Of a stretch of DNA of 6,986 bases, positions 1-5,744 are shown in pieces (positions within the stretch are counted from its first letter, which is position 1; each line of letters begins with the position of its first letter). The stretch spans positions 1-6,986 of the forward strand of contig JAJPKI010000043.1 in NCBI GenBank assembly GCA_021323835.1, in the 5' to 3' direction. This DNA is from Verrucomicrobiota bacterium (GTDB taxonomy: Bacteria; Verrucomicrobiota; Verrucomicrobiia; Limisphaerales; UBA11358). The translations under genes were made by a program, and so were the position numbers. Below the pieces are notes generated by a model. It saw only the letters and a list, made by a program, of their open reading frames with translations. It had not been told where the DNA came from and ran no database searches.

Positions 1-527
1 CTGGGAATTTTGATGAAATACTGCGACGAAGAAGAAAGTTTTTTGACGTTTCCAAAAATAGTTCCTTCGCGCAAATCCAATTCCGTGTCGCTCACGGCGT
101 CAATGCCGGTATTGGCAATCGTTAATTTATCCACTGCCAGCACGGTGCCTTCCTGCATGCGAATGACATTTTGTTGCGCTGTGGCTTTGTAACTGTCCAA
201 ACCGCGGACGGGAGCATCCGCTGCGGGCGCAACTTTGTCGGGAATAGAATCAATTTGATGCAAAATTTTGTCGCCGAGAACCAAATCCACCGTGGCGTTG
301 GCGGCTGTTTGCAAAATGCTTCCTGCTTGCAGCGTTTGGCCGACAGTCAGCGGATGCCAATCGTCCGGCTTTGGATTCAAACTTTTTGCATAACGCGCTT
401 CGCCGACGATGCGAACGACGGTGACGTAACCCGGCTTGGTTCCTGCGCTTTGGGCAACGGCATTGGTATGAAGTGAAAAAAGAAAGCCGCAAACGGCCGC
501 ACAAAGAAAGGCTTGGGCAAATTTCAT
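1..527 (-). CDS. Secreted FecR-domain protein, C-terminus cut off by the window edge
   Basis: The reading frame is open from an ATG at 527 to the window edge, giving 175 codons without a stop, so the C-terminus is missing. Residues 1-26 form a signal peptide: a Lys at position 3, a hydrophobic core, then a cleavage region around AVAQ. The mature part starts with GYVTVVRIVGEARY and continues with a W-x-PL-x-VGQTLQAGS-type segment, then a run of short beta strands. This is the usual build of the FecR domain (beta-rich, 'W.pL..G..L..G..i.T'). The last visible stretch, GNVKKLSSSSQYFIKIP, resembles the part of FecR domains that comes just before a conserved GVAGIRGT-like segment, which would lie outside the window. 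Classical FecR relays signals to an extracytoplasmic sigma factor. This form has a signal peptide instead of an N-terminal cytoplasmic domain, so its role is unknown. No clear ribosome binding site is seen. It lies 80 bases downstream of the ligase gene and has its own promoter. Confidence 0.8.
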   Translation of the reverse strand, partial: MKFAQAFLCAAVCGFLFSLHTNAVAQSAGTKPGYVTVVRIVGEARYAKSLNPKPDDWHPLTVGQTLQAGSILQTAANATVDLVLGDKILHQIDSIPDKVAPAADAPVRGLDSYKATAQQNVIRMQEGTVLAVDKLTIANTGIDAVSDTELDLREGTIFGNVKKLSSSSQYFIKIP

Positions 528-557
528 AAACGGCTTTTCGGAATTTAGTTCAATTTC

Positions 558-585
558 AGTATAGTTTGAAAACGCCAATTGTCAA
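558..585 (-). promoter_or_regulatory. Near-consensus sigma-70 promoter for the FecR-domain gene
   Basis: Read on the minus strand, TTGACA (580-585) is followed by a 16-base spacer and TATACT (558-563). The -35 box is perfect and the -10 box matches TATAAT at five of six positions. Transcription would start near 551, leaving a leader of about 24 bases before the ATG at 527. This is the best promoter match I found in the window. Confidence 0.72.
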
Positions 586-594
586 TCAGCGTTT
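570..594. repeat. Inverted repeat around the -35 box
   Basis: AAACGC (570-575) and GCGTTT (589-594) are perfect 6-base arms separated by 13 bases that contain the whole -35 hexamer. It could be an operator for the FecR gene promoter. It could also be a weak hairpin after the ligase gene, but the stem is short and its T-run is only three or four bases, so a strong terminator is unlikely. Confidence 0.4.
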
Positions 595-607
595 CTGTGA
601 CATTTCA

Positions 608-2521
608 TCAAAAACCCGGCGGCAAATGGCTTTCGCCCGACGCATTTTCAATCATTTTTTGCTTAATCCAATCTAAATAATTTTCTGCCGCGACATTTTC
701 AATCCAATTGAGGCGCAACGAGCGTTGAAACCATTCGCGCGCTGCCGCGTAATCGCCGATTTGCACGTAATGCCAGCCGATATTGTCGGCGACAAAATAG
801 CCGTTCGGGTCGAGCCGTTCGGCTTCGCTGTAAAATTTTTCCGACTCTGCATGGCGGTCGAGCCAATCGAGGCACATGCCCGTGCGCAAATCCGCGTTGG
901 CGTAAAATTTATCCAAGGCCTTGACTCGCGCGAACCAATCCATCGCCGTTTTTGCCTGCTGCGCATAATCCGCTGTGCCCTCAAAACTTTGCATGCGATA
1001 CGACTCGCCGATGTCGTAGGCGGTTTGAAAATTCTTCGGCTCGGCGGCAAATGCCTTTTCCAAAATCGCCGCGCGGTCGAGCAAGGAAAGTTCCGGAGAT
1101 TCTGTCCCGCGCAGCCAATAAGCTTCATGCGCGCGATAGATTTCCTGCCAGCTTAAATAAAAAATTCCGGCGCCAAGAATGGCAGTAATTAAAATTCTTA
1201 CCGGCTTTCGCAAACTCACCCAGTAATTTTTTGTCGCAAACCGTAAATTGCTCGTCAGCAACGCCAGCAAGATTGCGGCGAGAATGGCGTTGGCCGGAAT
1301 GTGCAAATTGAAGTCCCCAGCGGAATGTGCGGCAAGCGCGAGCAAACCTCCCGTTGCGCCGACAAAAAACGCGAAGCGATTGCTCAAGCTCGAACTCACG
1401 CCGCCAAAATTTTTTTCCGCGCGTTGCACATGCGCGCGCGTTTGCCAAAGTCCGGTCGCAAAAAATCCGATTCCCGCCAGCACGATAATTCCGCCGGTTG
1501 TTCCCCAGTCGGCGAGCAGATTTAAATAATCATTGTGCGCGCGGTCGGGCCGCGCCTGCAACCGTTCCGAGCGATATTGCGCGAAGCGATAATCGTAATG
1601 CGCCGGACCGACGCCGAACCAGAAATGGTCGCGCCACATTTGTTCCGCCGCGCGCCACAAATCGATTCGGCGGTCCAAGTCGATTTGGCCTTCGCTGTTG
1701 ACCGTGCCTTTGACGCGCTGAATGTAGGCGGCGGTTTTGGACAAATAATTTTTTCCAAACTCTGCGCCGCCGAGAATCAAAATCACGAGCAAAATCAGCG
1801 CGGGTATCCGGTTACCGCGCTGGCAAATCAAAATCAACAGCACGGCAAAAATTCCAATCGCTGCCGCCGCCCAGCCGCCGCGCGAAAAGGTCACGACTAA
1901 TCCCGCGGCCATGACGAGCGCGGCGTAACCAAGAAAAATTCTCAGGACGGCTTTCATTCGTCCGGCCAAAACGTAAGCGGTGGCCAGCGGCAAAAGCATT
2001 TCCAGAAATCCCGCGAGATTGTTTGGCGAAATAAAAGTTCCCGGCGCGCGCCCGACATAAGGCGTTTCCAAATTCCAAACGCGATTTGAGTGCGTGAAAA
2101 ATTGATACAACGCGTAACCCGAAATGGCCATCGCCAAAAAAATCATCGTGAAGCTGATGATTTGTGAAAATTCCTGCCGGTATAAATTGTTGACGGCGGC
2201 GAAAAATAAAATGGCGATGACGAGAATTTGAATCAATTCCTGCCGCGCGACGTATTCGATGTCCGCCGTCAAATAGCGCGCGACGGCGTAAATGACGAAC
2301 GCGAGCGCGGCCCAGCAAATCGGCGGCCAGAGCAATTGCGGTTTTGCGCCGAGCCAAATCCGCAGCGCCCAAAAAATCGCGACGCAAATGGTCAGCGCCT
2401 GCACGACGAGAAATTCCCATGCATCCACCGCGCCCATGGCGAGCGGCGCAAAAATTAAAATGGCGAGGACAAGCGCGAGAATTCCCCGTTCGAAAAATTT
2501 GTCCAACGCTTCGCGGTTCAC
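608..2521 (-). CDS. O-antigen ligase family membrane protein (Wzy_C type) with C-terminal TPR domain
   Basis: This 637-residue protein has about a dozen hydrophobic helices between residues 11 and 458. It carries the landmarks of the O-antigen ligase/polymerase superfamily: GRAPGTFISPNNLAGF (157-172), TFSRGGW (211-217), a large periplasmic loop with WFGVGP (301-306) and RAHNDYLNLLADWG (327-340), and HSAGDFNLHIPAN (399-411). Family members move a lipid-linked glycan onto lipid A core (WaaL), onto a growing chain (Wzy) or onto protein (PglL-like) at the periplasmic side of the inner membrane. Sequence alone does not decide which. Residues about 481-620 form helical pairs with TPR character (for example 578-606), probably periplasmic and used for partner binding. 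The start is GTG at 2519-2521, one base after the TAA of the upstream propeller gene, which suggests translational coupling. No other glycan synthesis gene is visible in the window. Family assignment is firm, substrate unknown. Confidence 0.9.
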   Translation of the reverse strand: MNREALDKFFERGILALVLAILIFAPLAMGAVDAWEFLVVQALTICVAIFWALRIWLGAKPQLLWPPICWAALAFVIYAVARYLTADIEYVARQELIQILVIAILFFAAVNNLYRQEFSQIISFTMIFLAMAISGYALYQFFTHSNRVWNLETPYVGRAPGTFISPNNLAGFLEMLLPLATAYVLAGRMKAVLRIFLGYAALVMAAGLVVTFSRGGWAAAAIGIFAVLLILICQRGNRIPALILLVILILGGAEFGKNYLSKTAAYIQRVKGTVNSEGQIDLDRRIDLWRAAEQMWRDHFWFGVGPAHYDYRFAQYRSERLQARPDRAHNDYLNLLADWGTTGGIIVLAGIGFFATGLWQTRAHVQRAEKNFGGVSSSLSNRFAFFVGATGGLLALAAHSAGDFNLHIPANAILAAILLALLTSNLRFATKNYWVSLRKPVRILITAILGAGIFYLSWQEIYRAHEAYWLRGTESPELSLLDRAAILEKAFAAEPKNFQTAYDIGESYRMQSFEGTADYAQQAKTAMDWFARVKALDKFYANADLRTGMCLDWLDRHAESEKFYSEAERLDPNGYFVADNIGWHYVQIGDYAAAREWFQRSLRLNWIENVAAENYLDWIKQKMIENASGESHLPPGF

Positions 2522-2522
2522 T

Positions 2523-4508
2523 TTAGTAGGCGCGGATGGTTCCCTCGTGATTTATCGGTAGAAAATCTCCGTTGCCGACGTAAATCAATTCCACCGAGCT
2601 GTGTTGTGAGCCGACTAAATAACCGCCCGTGCCGCCGGTCGTGCTGGCTTGCGATGAAATGTAAATGAAATCATTCCACGCAGTGCCCGCGAGCAAACTG
2701 CCGTCAAACGACGACGCCAAATCCGTCCACGCGAGCACGGGCGAACCGGTCAATTGCGAAAATGTCGCGCCGGAATCAGAAGACGCATAAATGCTTCCGG
2801 TCGTAAACGAGTCAATGGCGCCGACACCCATCGCTAATTTTCCACCGTCGGCGGATGAAGCGACGGCGGAAAGTTGTCCGGCGACCGGAGAATTTAATTG
2901 AATCCACGTTCCGCCGGAATTGGCGGAAAGATAAATTTGCCCCCCGTTGCCGACAGCAACAAATCGCGAGCCGTCAGACGAGCAGGCAACGGCATCCAAT
3001 TCCACCGGACTAAAATTGGTCGCAAATCCCCACGTCGAACCTGAGCTGGAATTCGTAATAATTTCGCCAAGCTCGTCCACGACGACATATTTCGTCCCAT
3101 CGGTTGACGAAGCGACTGAACTCCATGAACGGCCGGTCGAGCCGGTGACAGTTGTCCAGCTTCCGCCGCTGTTGCTCGAAAGATAAATCGGTCCGTTTCG
3201 CGAAACTGCGGCGACTTTTGTTCCGTCCGCCGAGCAGGCAATGGAAGTCCAGTTTGTCAGCGGCGAGTTTAACACAACCGACCACGTCGAACCGGAGTCG
3301 CTCGATTCGTAAATAAATCCGTGACCGCCAGTATTGTTGGGAACATAACCGACCGTCGCGAACAATTTTGTGCCGTCGGACGACGATGCGACCGCCGACC
3401 AATTTGTGCGCGGCGCATTCGCGCTTTTCGTCCATGTATTTCCCGAATCGGCGGACGTGTAAATGTTACCGCCGTTGGCCGCGGCAACGAGTTTTGTTCC
3501 GTCGGACGAACAGGCGATGCCTGCCCAATTAGTTTTGATATTTACAGCTTTCCAACTTTGCCCGACGCCGCTCGCCAGGCCGCCGGATAAAATCGTTTGC
3601 CCCGCGTTCTGCGCGATTTTCCAACCCGCCGCGCCGACGCCGACAATTTTATACGTGTCGCCCACGCTTGGCGACGCGGGCAATACGAGCACGACGTTCG
3701 TGACATCGTTTGTGCAAATGTAACCGACGTTCGGATAGATTTGGCCGTTGGTCGGCACGACCCAAAAAAATGCGCCCGGAACATTGGTGAGTCCGTGGCC
3801 GGCACCGATAAAATTCGACGCCGTGATGCTCGCGGCAAAAATCAAATTCGGATTATTTGTATTGTTTAACAGCGCCACATTCGTCGAAAGCCGCGCATCG
3901 GGAATCGTGCCAACGATATTTGTGCCTTGAAGATTTGTCAGCCCGCCGCCGTTGCCGGTGAACGCGCCGGAAAAAACATTCCCGCTGTTATTTGCATTCA
4001 CAACACCATTGAACGTGTTTGCCGCGCTGAAAATTTGATTTGAATTTAGAAACGCGATGTTTGTCGGCAAATTCAAAAGCGGAATCACGCCGGTGATGTT
4101 TGTGCCCGGCAACGGAACTGTCAGCCGCGACGCATTTGCCGCGTTGAGCGATTGAATCGCATACGGCACGGACGTAATCGGCTGCAGCGGCGCAAGCACG
4201 GTGAACGCCGTCACCACGCCGTTACTGCGGACGGCTACTTCCAGCCAGCGGTCAGAACCGTCGAAAACCGCGCTGCCGAAATTCAACGTCGCAGTGAACT
4301 GGCCGTTCGTGACGAAGACGGCGGAGTTGGTGATTGGTCCCGCGACGGCGTTTGTGTTCACGTCGAAGAGACGGAAACGGAAATCGTAATTGCCGTTGGC
4401 CGCGCTGCCGCTGTCCGAAAGTTTGCCTTGATAAGTGAACGCCGTCGTTTGCGCGCCGGCGGTCAGCGCAAAAAACAAAACGGCCAAGGCAACGGGTTGA
4501 AACTTCAT
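2523..4508 (-). CDS. Large secreted protein: signal peptide, tail-fibre-like stalk, seven-blade Asp-box propeller
   Basis: This 661-residue protein starts at the ATG at 4508. Residues 1-19 are a signal peptide (cleavage after AGA). Residues 22-120 are a beta domain starting FTYQGKL and ending near PYAIQSL, a module I recognise from many large secreted proteins of Verrucomicrobiota-like bacteria. Residues 135-243 hold two copies of an approximately 60-residue stalk repeat (GTNI-x-G-x-IP, then GLTN). Residues 244-315 are another beta segment ending NAGQTILSG. Residues about 320-620 contain seven repeats of the form W-x-x-(I/V)A(C/S)S-x-DG-(T/S)-K, each followed by an Asp-box such as SADSGNTW; the last Asp-box is degenerate. 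This predicts a seven-bladed sialidase/sortilin-like propeller. No catalytic glycosidase residues are evident, so binding is more likely than catalysis. The tail (625-661, YVGNGDFLPINHEGT) contains no blade. The protein is rich in Asn, Ser and Thr. It is probably exported to the periplasm or surface. Exact function unknown. Confidence 0.87.
   Translation of the reverse strand: MKFQPVALAVLFFALTAGAQTTAFTYQGKLSDSGSAANGNYDFRFRLFDVNTNAVAGPITNSAVFVTNGQFTATLNFGSAVFDGSDRWLEVAVRSNGVVTAFTVLAPLQPITSVPYAIQSLNAANASRLTVPLPGTNITGVIPLLNLPTNIAFLNSNQIFSAANTFNGVVNANNSGNVFSGAFTGNGGGLTNLQGTNIVGTIPDARLSTNVALLNNTNNPNLIFAASITASNFIGAGHGLTNVPGAFFWVVPTNGQIYPNVGYICTNDVTNVVLVLPASPSVGDTYKIVGVGAAGWKIAQNAGQTILSGGLASGVGQSWKAVNIKTNWAGIACSSDGTKLVAAANGGNIYTSADSGNTWTKSANAPRTNWSAVASSSDGTKLFATVGYVPNNTGGHGFIYESSDSGSTWSVVLNSPLTNWTSIACSADGTKVAAVSRNGPIYLSSNSGGSWTTVTGSTGRSWSSVASSTDGTKYVVVDELGEIITNSSSGSTWGFATNFSPVELDAVACSSDGSRFVAVGNGGQIYLSANSGGTWIQLNSPVAGQLSAVASSADGGKLAMGVGAIDSFTTGSIYASSDSGATFSQLTGSPVLAWTDLASSFDGSLLAGTAWNDFIYISSQASTTGGTGGYLVGSQHSSVELIYVGNGDFLPINHEGTIRAY
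2649..3551 (-). repeat. Seven diverged coding repeats (propeller blades)
   Basis: Seven in-frame repeats of 42 to 50 codons encode the propeller blades. Repeat cores start near residues 327, 369, 419, 461, 504, 546 and 593. On the plus strand each core contains a variant of CCGTCGGACGA. Repeats 1, 3 and 5 continue with a CAGGC-containing variant (Cys codon), while 2, 4, 6 and 7 have a Ser codon at that place. They are part of the gene, not a mobile element or a CRISPR array. Confidence 0.85.
3780..4106 (-). repeat. Two-copy coding repeat in the stalk region
   Basis: Residues 135-194 and 195-243 of the propeller protein align as two copies. Each starts GTNI(T/V)G-x-IP, continues with L-x-TN(I/V)A-LLN-like residues, and ends in a Gly-rich GLTN(L/V). 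Such spaced repeats are typical of fibre or stalk regions. The copies are diverged in DNA, so the duplication is not recent. Confidence 0.65.
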
Positions 4509-4567
4509 GCTTCACAACTTTTTACCAGAAAAATTTGCCGTTACAAGCCGCAAGCGGTGCAAAGAAA

Positions 4568-5008
4568 TCATCGCGCAAACCGGCTGGCGTAAATAATTCC
4601 CAAAATCATCAACCCAACTGCGCCCATCAGCGTCAGCCCGGAAAATGCCATGCCGAGAATTCCAAACAGCCGGTTTCTTGCTTTTTGGCAAACCGCCGCG
4701 ATGCCCAGGCTCAAAGCCACTACGTCGCCGGCCATTAAAAAAATGAGGGCGAATCCGACAAGCATTTGTCCCGGATAAGTGCGCTCGCCGGGAATCCGGT
4801 GCTGGTTTAAAATGCCCGCTGCGACTACCGCCATGAGCATCAACAAACCCACCGCCAAAGAAATGCAAAAGGACGCAATGCCGAGAAGGGAGTGCGGCTC
4901 TTTGGCTGACAACGCTTCCGGCGACGGTGAATCCAGCGGCGTCTGGTCGGTGGCGCAGACCGTCGCGTCATCGGGATATTCCGCACCGCAATAGGAACAT
5001 TTTTTCAT
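4568..5008 (-). CDS. Zinc-ribbon membrane protein with three transmembrane helices
   Basis: The ATG at 5008 is chosen over the in-frame ATG at 5065 because it has a good ribosome binding site (GAAAGG, five bases away) and places a zinc ribbon right at the N-terminus. The protein has 146 residues. Residues 4-25 form the ribbon: C4-x2-C7, then C18-x2-D21, so the fourth ligand position holds Asp instead of Cys. A Ser/Pro/Glu-rich linker (26-38) leads to three hydrophobic segments (about 41-66, 82-107 and 114-141). The build resembles small 'zinc ribbon domain-containing' or DUF4190-like membrane proteins of unknown function. The ribbon should sit in the cytoplasm. It is the first gene of the minus-strand cluster, 59 bases before the propeller gene, and may be co-transcribed with it. 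No function can be assigned. Confidence 0.8.
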   Translation of the reverse strand: MKKCSYCGAEYPDDATVCATDQTPLDSPSPEALSAKEPHSLLGIASFCISLAVGLLMLMAVVAAGILNQHRIPGERTYPGQMLVGFALIFLMAGDVVALSLGIAAVCQKARNRLFGILGMAFSGLTLMGAVGLMILGIIYASRFAR

Positions 5009-5013
5009 AGTTG

Positions 5014-5019
5014 CCTTTC
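5014..5019 (-). promoter_or_regulatory. Ribosome binding site that fixes the start of the zinc-ribbon gene
   Basis: GAAAGG on the minus strand, five bases before the ATG at 5008. It is the only convincing Shine-Dalgarno sequence in the window; the other genes lack one. It supports 5008 over 5065 as the start. Confidence 0.65.
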
Positions 5020-5149
5020 GCCGATGATCATTGCTGTTGTCGTGGAAAATTAAACGAGGCGCCAAATCAACGACAGCAAAATGTTTTATGGTGCCGCACC
5101 GCTCTGCCGACGGACAAAATTTTCGGAAATGAATCCTGCATAATCTTGT

Positions 5150-5187
5150 CTAAAAATTCCGCGCGCAATTGCTGTGGACAATTGCCA
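5150..5187 (+). repeat. Imperfect direct repeat, copy A (upstream of lipoprotein gene)
   Basis: This copy reads CTAAAAATTCC, GCGCGCAATTGCT, GTGGACAATTGCCA in order. It aligns to 5679-5716 with about 32 identical bases, three mismatches and a few short gaps. The two copies bracket the lipoprotein gene. It may be a duplication scar, or a regulatory element shared by two plus-strand genes. Confidence 0.45.
5165..5185. repeat. Perfect inverted repeat upstream of the lipoprotein gene
   Basis: GCAATTG (5165-5171) and CAATTGC (5179-5185) are perfect 7-base arms with a 7-base spacer, ending 50 bases before the lipoprotein ATG. Size and position suit a repressor or activator site. The palindrome is not kept in repeat copy B. 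Confidence 0.4.
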
Positions 5188-5235
5188 ACGGCGGGAATAG
5201 CGTCGGAAAGAAATTGCGAATCGAATAGCGCAATT

Positions 5236-5682
5236 ATGAGACTTCTCTTTTCAATTACAATTTTGGTTGTGCTTTTTATTTGCGGCTGCGAAAGCCAAAA
5301 ACAAATTTCTATTACAAAATTACCGCCAACGGAATCTGAAAATCATGCGGCATATCTCAAATTGTTCGATTCAACAGAAGGGAAAAAATACATCGACAAA
5401 ATATTTTCGACCATTGATGCAAAAATCGATGTGCTGGAGAACTCGCCAACGCCGCTCGATACCTCGTTTAAAGTAAGATTCAATGTGTATCAAGACGGAA
5501 CCATTTCTGACATTCAGATTTTAGAAAATACGAATTCGACAGTTGCCTCGCGATTAGTAGAAGCAATAAAAGATTGCTCACCGCTTCCCAAATGGTCAGA
5601 CAAAATGCGTTCAATAGCAGGGCAAGACGTTTTTGAATGGAATTGTGATTTTGGATTTAACCTGACAGTAGGCCCCGGCTAA
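5236..5682 (+). CDS. Small lipoprotein with TonB-C-like domain
   Basis: The start chosen is the ATG at 5236, which puts a lipoprotein signal peptide at the N-terminus: MRLLFSITILVVLFICGC, with Cys18 after Gly as the likely lipidated residue. The frame is open further upstream to an ATG at 5011, but that extension shows no protein-like features and would bury the signal. The protein has 148 residues. Residues 78-124 (KVRFNVYQDGTISDIQIL, then a helix with LVEAI and a Pro/Trp segment) match the pattern of the TonB C-terminal fold: strand, D-G turn, strand, helix. It recalls a group of uncharacterised Verrucomicrobiota proteins with 'VRF...DG.I.D...L' and a following 'P.W...M'. It probably sits in the outer or inner membrane facing the periplasm. 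Its GC content is about 40% over 360 bases counted, well below the neighbouring genes. No ribosome binding site is seen. Function unknown. Confidence 0.75.
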   Translation: MRLLFSITILVVLFICGCESQKQISITKLPPTESENHAAYLKLFDSTEGKKYIDKIFSTIDAKIDVLENSPTPLDTSFKVRFNVYQDGTISDIQILENTNSTVASRLVEAIKDCSPLPKWSDKMRSIAGQDVFEWNCDFGFNLTVGPG

Positions 5683-5716
5683 AAATCGCGCGACAATTCC
5701 TCTGTGGCAAATTCCA
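5679..5716 (+). repeat. Imperfect direct repeat, copy B (between lipoprotein and aminopeptidase genes)
   Basis: This is the second copy of the repeat at 5150-5187, reading CTAAAAATC, GCGCGACAATTCCT, CTGTGGCAAATTCCA. Its first bases overlap the TAA stop of the lipoprotein gene. It ends 28 bases before the aminopeptidase ATG. Confidence 0.45.
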
Positions 5717-5744
5717 GAAATTCATTTAACTTGTCCGAACATTT

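Larger units (their letters stand above)
5009..5235. other. Divergent intergenic region (227 bases)
   Basis: This stretch separates the divergent zinc-ribbon and lipoprotein genes and should hold promoters for both. I found no -35/-10 pair close to consensus; CATAAT near 5140 has no matching -35 box. It contains an 8-base palindrome ATGATCAT (5024-5031), an inverted repeat (5165-5185) and copy A of a direct repeat whose second copy lies after the lipoprotein gene. The plus-strand frame stays open across it from an ATG at 5011, but the encoded peptide looks random. Confidence 0.6.

Noticed and set aside
10..476. Plus-strand open frames at the left end
   Set aside because: They lie opposite the FecR-domain gene, whose frame begins with a signal peptide behind a strong promoter and reads through to the edge.
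1812..2420. A 202-codon minus-strand frame inside the ligase gene
   Set aside because: It is a shifted frame of the ligase gene, full of Arg, with no domain. The ligase frame has all family motifs through the same stretch.
2649..3551. Repeated CCGTCGGACGA-like words suggesting a CRISPR or tandem DNA array
   Set aside because: The repeats are diverged, unevenly spaced and stay in frame as propeller blades in a long open gene.
4509..4567. Possible promoter (TTGTAA, 16 bases, TAAAAA) before the propeller gene
   Set aside because: Both boxes match at only four of six positions and the start would lie almost at the ATG. Read-through from the zinc-ribbon gene is as likely.
5011..5235. Upstream extension of the lipoprotein frame to an ATG at 5011
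   Set aside because: The extra 75 residues look random, contain many Cys and Asn, and would bury a good lipoprotein signal peptide. The region is better read as the divergent control region.
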